Part shown: piece after piece, positions 62,487-64,000 of the stretch
How the letters are laid out: each line of letters opens with the position of its first letter
Numbering within the stretch: the stretch's first letter is position 1
NCBI GenBank assembly: GCA_949318235.1
Contig: OX439137.1
Span: forward strand, 8,891,181 to 8,955,180
Length of the DNA stretch: 64,000 nt
Direction of reading: 5' to 3'
From: Ecdyonurus torrentis
Lineage: Eukaryota > Arthropoda > Insecta > Ephemeroptera > Heptageniidae
Position numbers and translations under genes: made by a program
Notes under the pieces: model-generated
Databases searched by the model: none
Seen by the model: only the letters and a program-made list of their open reading frames with translations
What the model was told of the DNA's origin: nothing

Positions 62487-62842
62487 TGTAAACTGCTTTC
62501 AATAAAGAGATAGTAATTTCCTTTCGCGATTTATATGTGTTTAAAGTGTTTTTTTCTTTTTATTATATATTTACTTTATTTGTTATTATATACAGTAGGT
62601 AAACTCAAAATCCCTGTAAAGCCGTATTAGCATGACATAAAATATTATTTATTTCGTTCATAAATTGGAAAATACTTTCAAAAATAATTATTAATTATGA
62701 GATTCAGAAAGCAATTCAGTTATAACGTTTTCTCTCAGACTTGGGGATAAAAAAAAATCTTGCGTATTTTTCTTTTAAGTTTTTAGTATTTATCAATTTT
62801 TGCGTCGATTAAGCGCAAAAAAAGGTCATTAATTTCTATCTA
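62003..62842. other. AT-rich stretch with microsatellites
   Basis: It has AT at 62175-62208 and two GA runs at 62414-62437 and 62456-62482, separated by 18 bases. No gene is seen. Confidence 0.6.
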
Positions 62843-63161
62843 TTGCGTCACTTTGCAAATTTATCCTGTAAAAGTGCCTATTTCTTTACAGTGACTGGAA
62901 TGATAGAGTTTATAAAATTTAGTATGCAATCTATTGATACTAACAAAAAATACCTGAAATTTTTTAGACAATTTTTAGGGTCAATTCTTATGCATATATA
63001 TAATCGTCTTAATTCTCTGAGCGACTTTAAAAGAGTAAATATGTTTATCAAAATAAAAATTGCGTATTTTTTTGACCGATATTTTATATTTATTAAAAAA
63101 ATAAAACGTATATAAAATTCCGGTGAAATTAATTTCCCTGTATTTTGTTCCCGTGTTTCAG
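62843..63161. other. AT-rich stretch before a splice-acceptor-like site
   Basis: Open frames on both strands overlap here and are compositionally like the junk frames elsewhere. The 3' end has a pyrimidine-rich TATTTTGTTCCCGTGTTTCAG that fits a 3' splice site. Confidence 0.4.
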
Positions 63162-63209
63162 TCGCGAATATTGGAAGATGTTTGCGGTTCTTGGTCGCCA
63201 AGGCATAAT
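63162..63209 (+). CDS. Candidate 48-nt internal exon (partial gene)
   Basis: A segment of exactly 48 nt between an acceptor-like TTCCCGTGTTTCAG (ending 63161) and a strong donor GTAAGT (63210). In phase 0 it reads SRILEDVCGSWSPRHN, 16 codons without a stop. A second frame (REYWKMFAVLGRQGIM) is also open, so the phase is not certain. It is distinctly GC-richer than its flanks. The phase would match the donor of the exon at 23118-23267, but joining them across about 40 kb is inference. I do not recognise the product. Confidence 0.45.
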
Positions 63210-63460
63210 GTAAGTTTAAATAATTAAATTTTGGCGCCAAAAAATAAATCAAAATTTAAGATAAAATGGTTTATATGGGACAACACATTTTTGGATATCG
63301 TTCTTTATTAAAAGAACTCAGGAATTTCGTTTTTATGTATACTGGATTATAACTAAGGTTCTATATAATGGGGCTGTCATGCCCTTATAACGCCTTAATA
63401 AAGTCAATATTATTATTAAATGACAGGTTTAAAAGAAAGCTGCTAAAATTCGTCATAGGC

Positions 63461-63492
<32 letters not shown>

Positions 63493-64000
63493 TGAGTAAA
63501 CGGATTTACGTAATATATTTATTAAATTGATTTATTATTCACTTCTCCAATCAATTTATCAGTAAAGAAACAGTCATTCTAATATTATATCAGATAACAT
63601 CATCCTTAATTTTATTATATATACAGTATAAATCTTTTTCCTACGAAAGGGCGTTGACATTTGTTACATAAAATCAATAAATAATTTAAATTGAAATTCC
63701 ACCATATACTACAACGGTAAACAGTTCAATTAATTTTAAGAGAAATATATTTTAAACGATTATGATATTGTTATAAAGCTTAAAATTTAAATTATTATAT
63801 TGTTTATATTCATAATTTACTATTTATTTTTGAATAAAATTTTATTAAAACTTAAAATATATAAATCTACACAGTAATCTCATAATTTTTAAACAGGAAG
63901 ACTTATCGATAATCTGATGAACTTTCTATTGAAAATCAATACATATATCATTTACAATCGATTAAATAATGTCAGAAAAAAAAATACGATTTAAAATATT
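63210..64000. other. AT-rich stretch at the window end
   Basis: It begins with the donor-like GTAAGT. A segment at 63370-63420 (GGGGCTGTCATGCCC, then CCTTAATAAAGTCAATATTA and TTATTA) resembles a LINE 3' end but is too short to assign. There is a T run at about 63463-63491. No other feature is seen. Confidence 0.45.

Noticed and set aside
62843..63252. Overlapping 90-codon + and 124-codon - frames
   Set aside because: The two strands are mutually open by chance in AT-rich DNA. The - frame is antisense to the better-supported 48-nt exon.

Overview
The window looks like intergenic or intronic DNA from a very AT-rich animal nuclear genome (roughly three quarters or more A+T by eye). It has long GA/CT, AT, AC and ACAT microsatellites, mononucleotide runs, many short palindromic transposon relics, a Penelope-like retroelement, splice-site-like signals and a 200-base N gap. 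It has no operons, ribosome binding sites, rRNA genes, CRISPR arrays or dense coding. I cannot name the species. An arthropod is plausible but not shown. The best host coding signal is a 50-codon 5' coding exon at 23118-23267 (+), with an in-frame stop upstream and a GTAAGC donor. A 48-nt exon-like segment lies at 63162-63209 (+). Both are phase 0 on the + strand, so much of the window may be one large intron, but this is inference.

Layout. From 1 to 7776: AT-rich DNA with GA repeats and two CACGGAAA-type MITEs (family E). From 7777 to 9066: the N gap and a (GGGACA)n minisatellite. From 9067 to 18545: a tRNA-like SINE head, a hAT-like GTTAC-rich patch and foldback elements (11.2, 15.2, 17.8 and 18.3 kb), most with a TGACGTCA palindrome. 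From 18546 to 23267: a dispersed GC-richer repeat (19.5 kb), possible upstream control sequence, and the 5' coding exon. From 24655 to 29968: families B and G MITEs and a GC-rich foldback. From 31415 to 34431: the Penelope-like element (PLE), bounded by AT repeats. From 34432 to 57193: SINE-like DNA, more copies of families A, B, D, E and H, two near-identical 120-bp Tc1/mariner-type micro-MITEs, and a promoter-like cluster at 54.2 kb. From 57194 to the end: more MITEs, long AT/ACAT repeats and the 48-nt exon candidate.

The clearest element is the PLE at 31569-34344. It has two apparently identical 978-bp arms in inverted orientation around an 820-bp unique centre. The + copy keeps reverse transcriptase motifs A-E (YVDD) and a GIY-YIG endonuclease but lacks the N-terminal part. 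The - arm keeps only the linker, endonuclease and 3' end. Each arm has a hammerhead-ribozyme-like core just after the stop codon. The most striking window-wide pattern is 17 copies of TGACGTCA, mostly at or near the symmetry centres of unrelated foldback elements.
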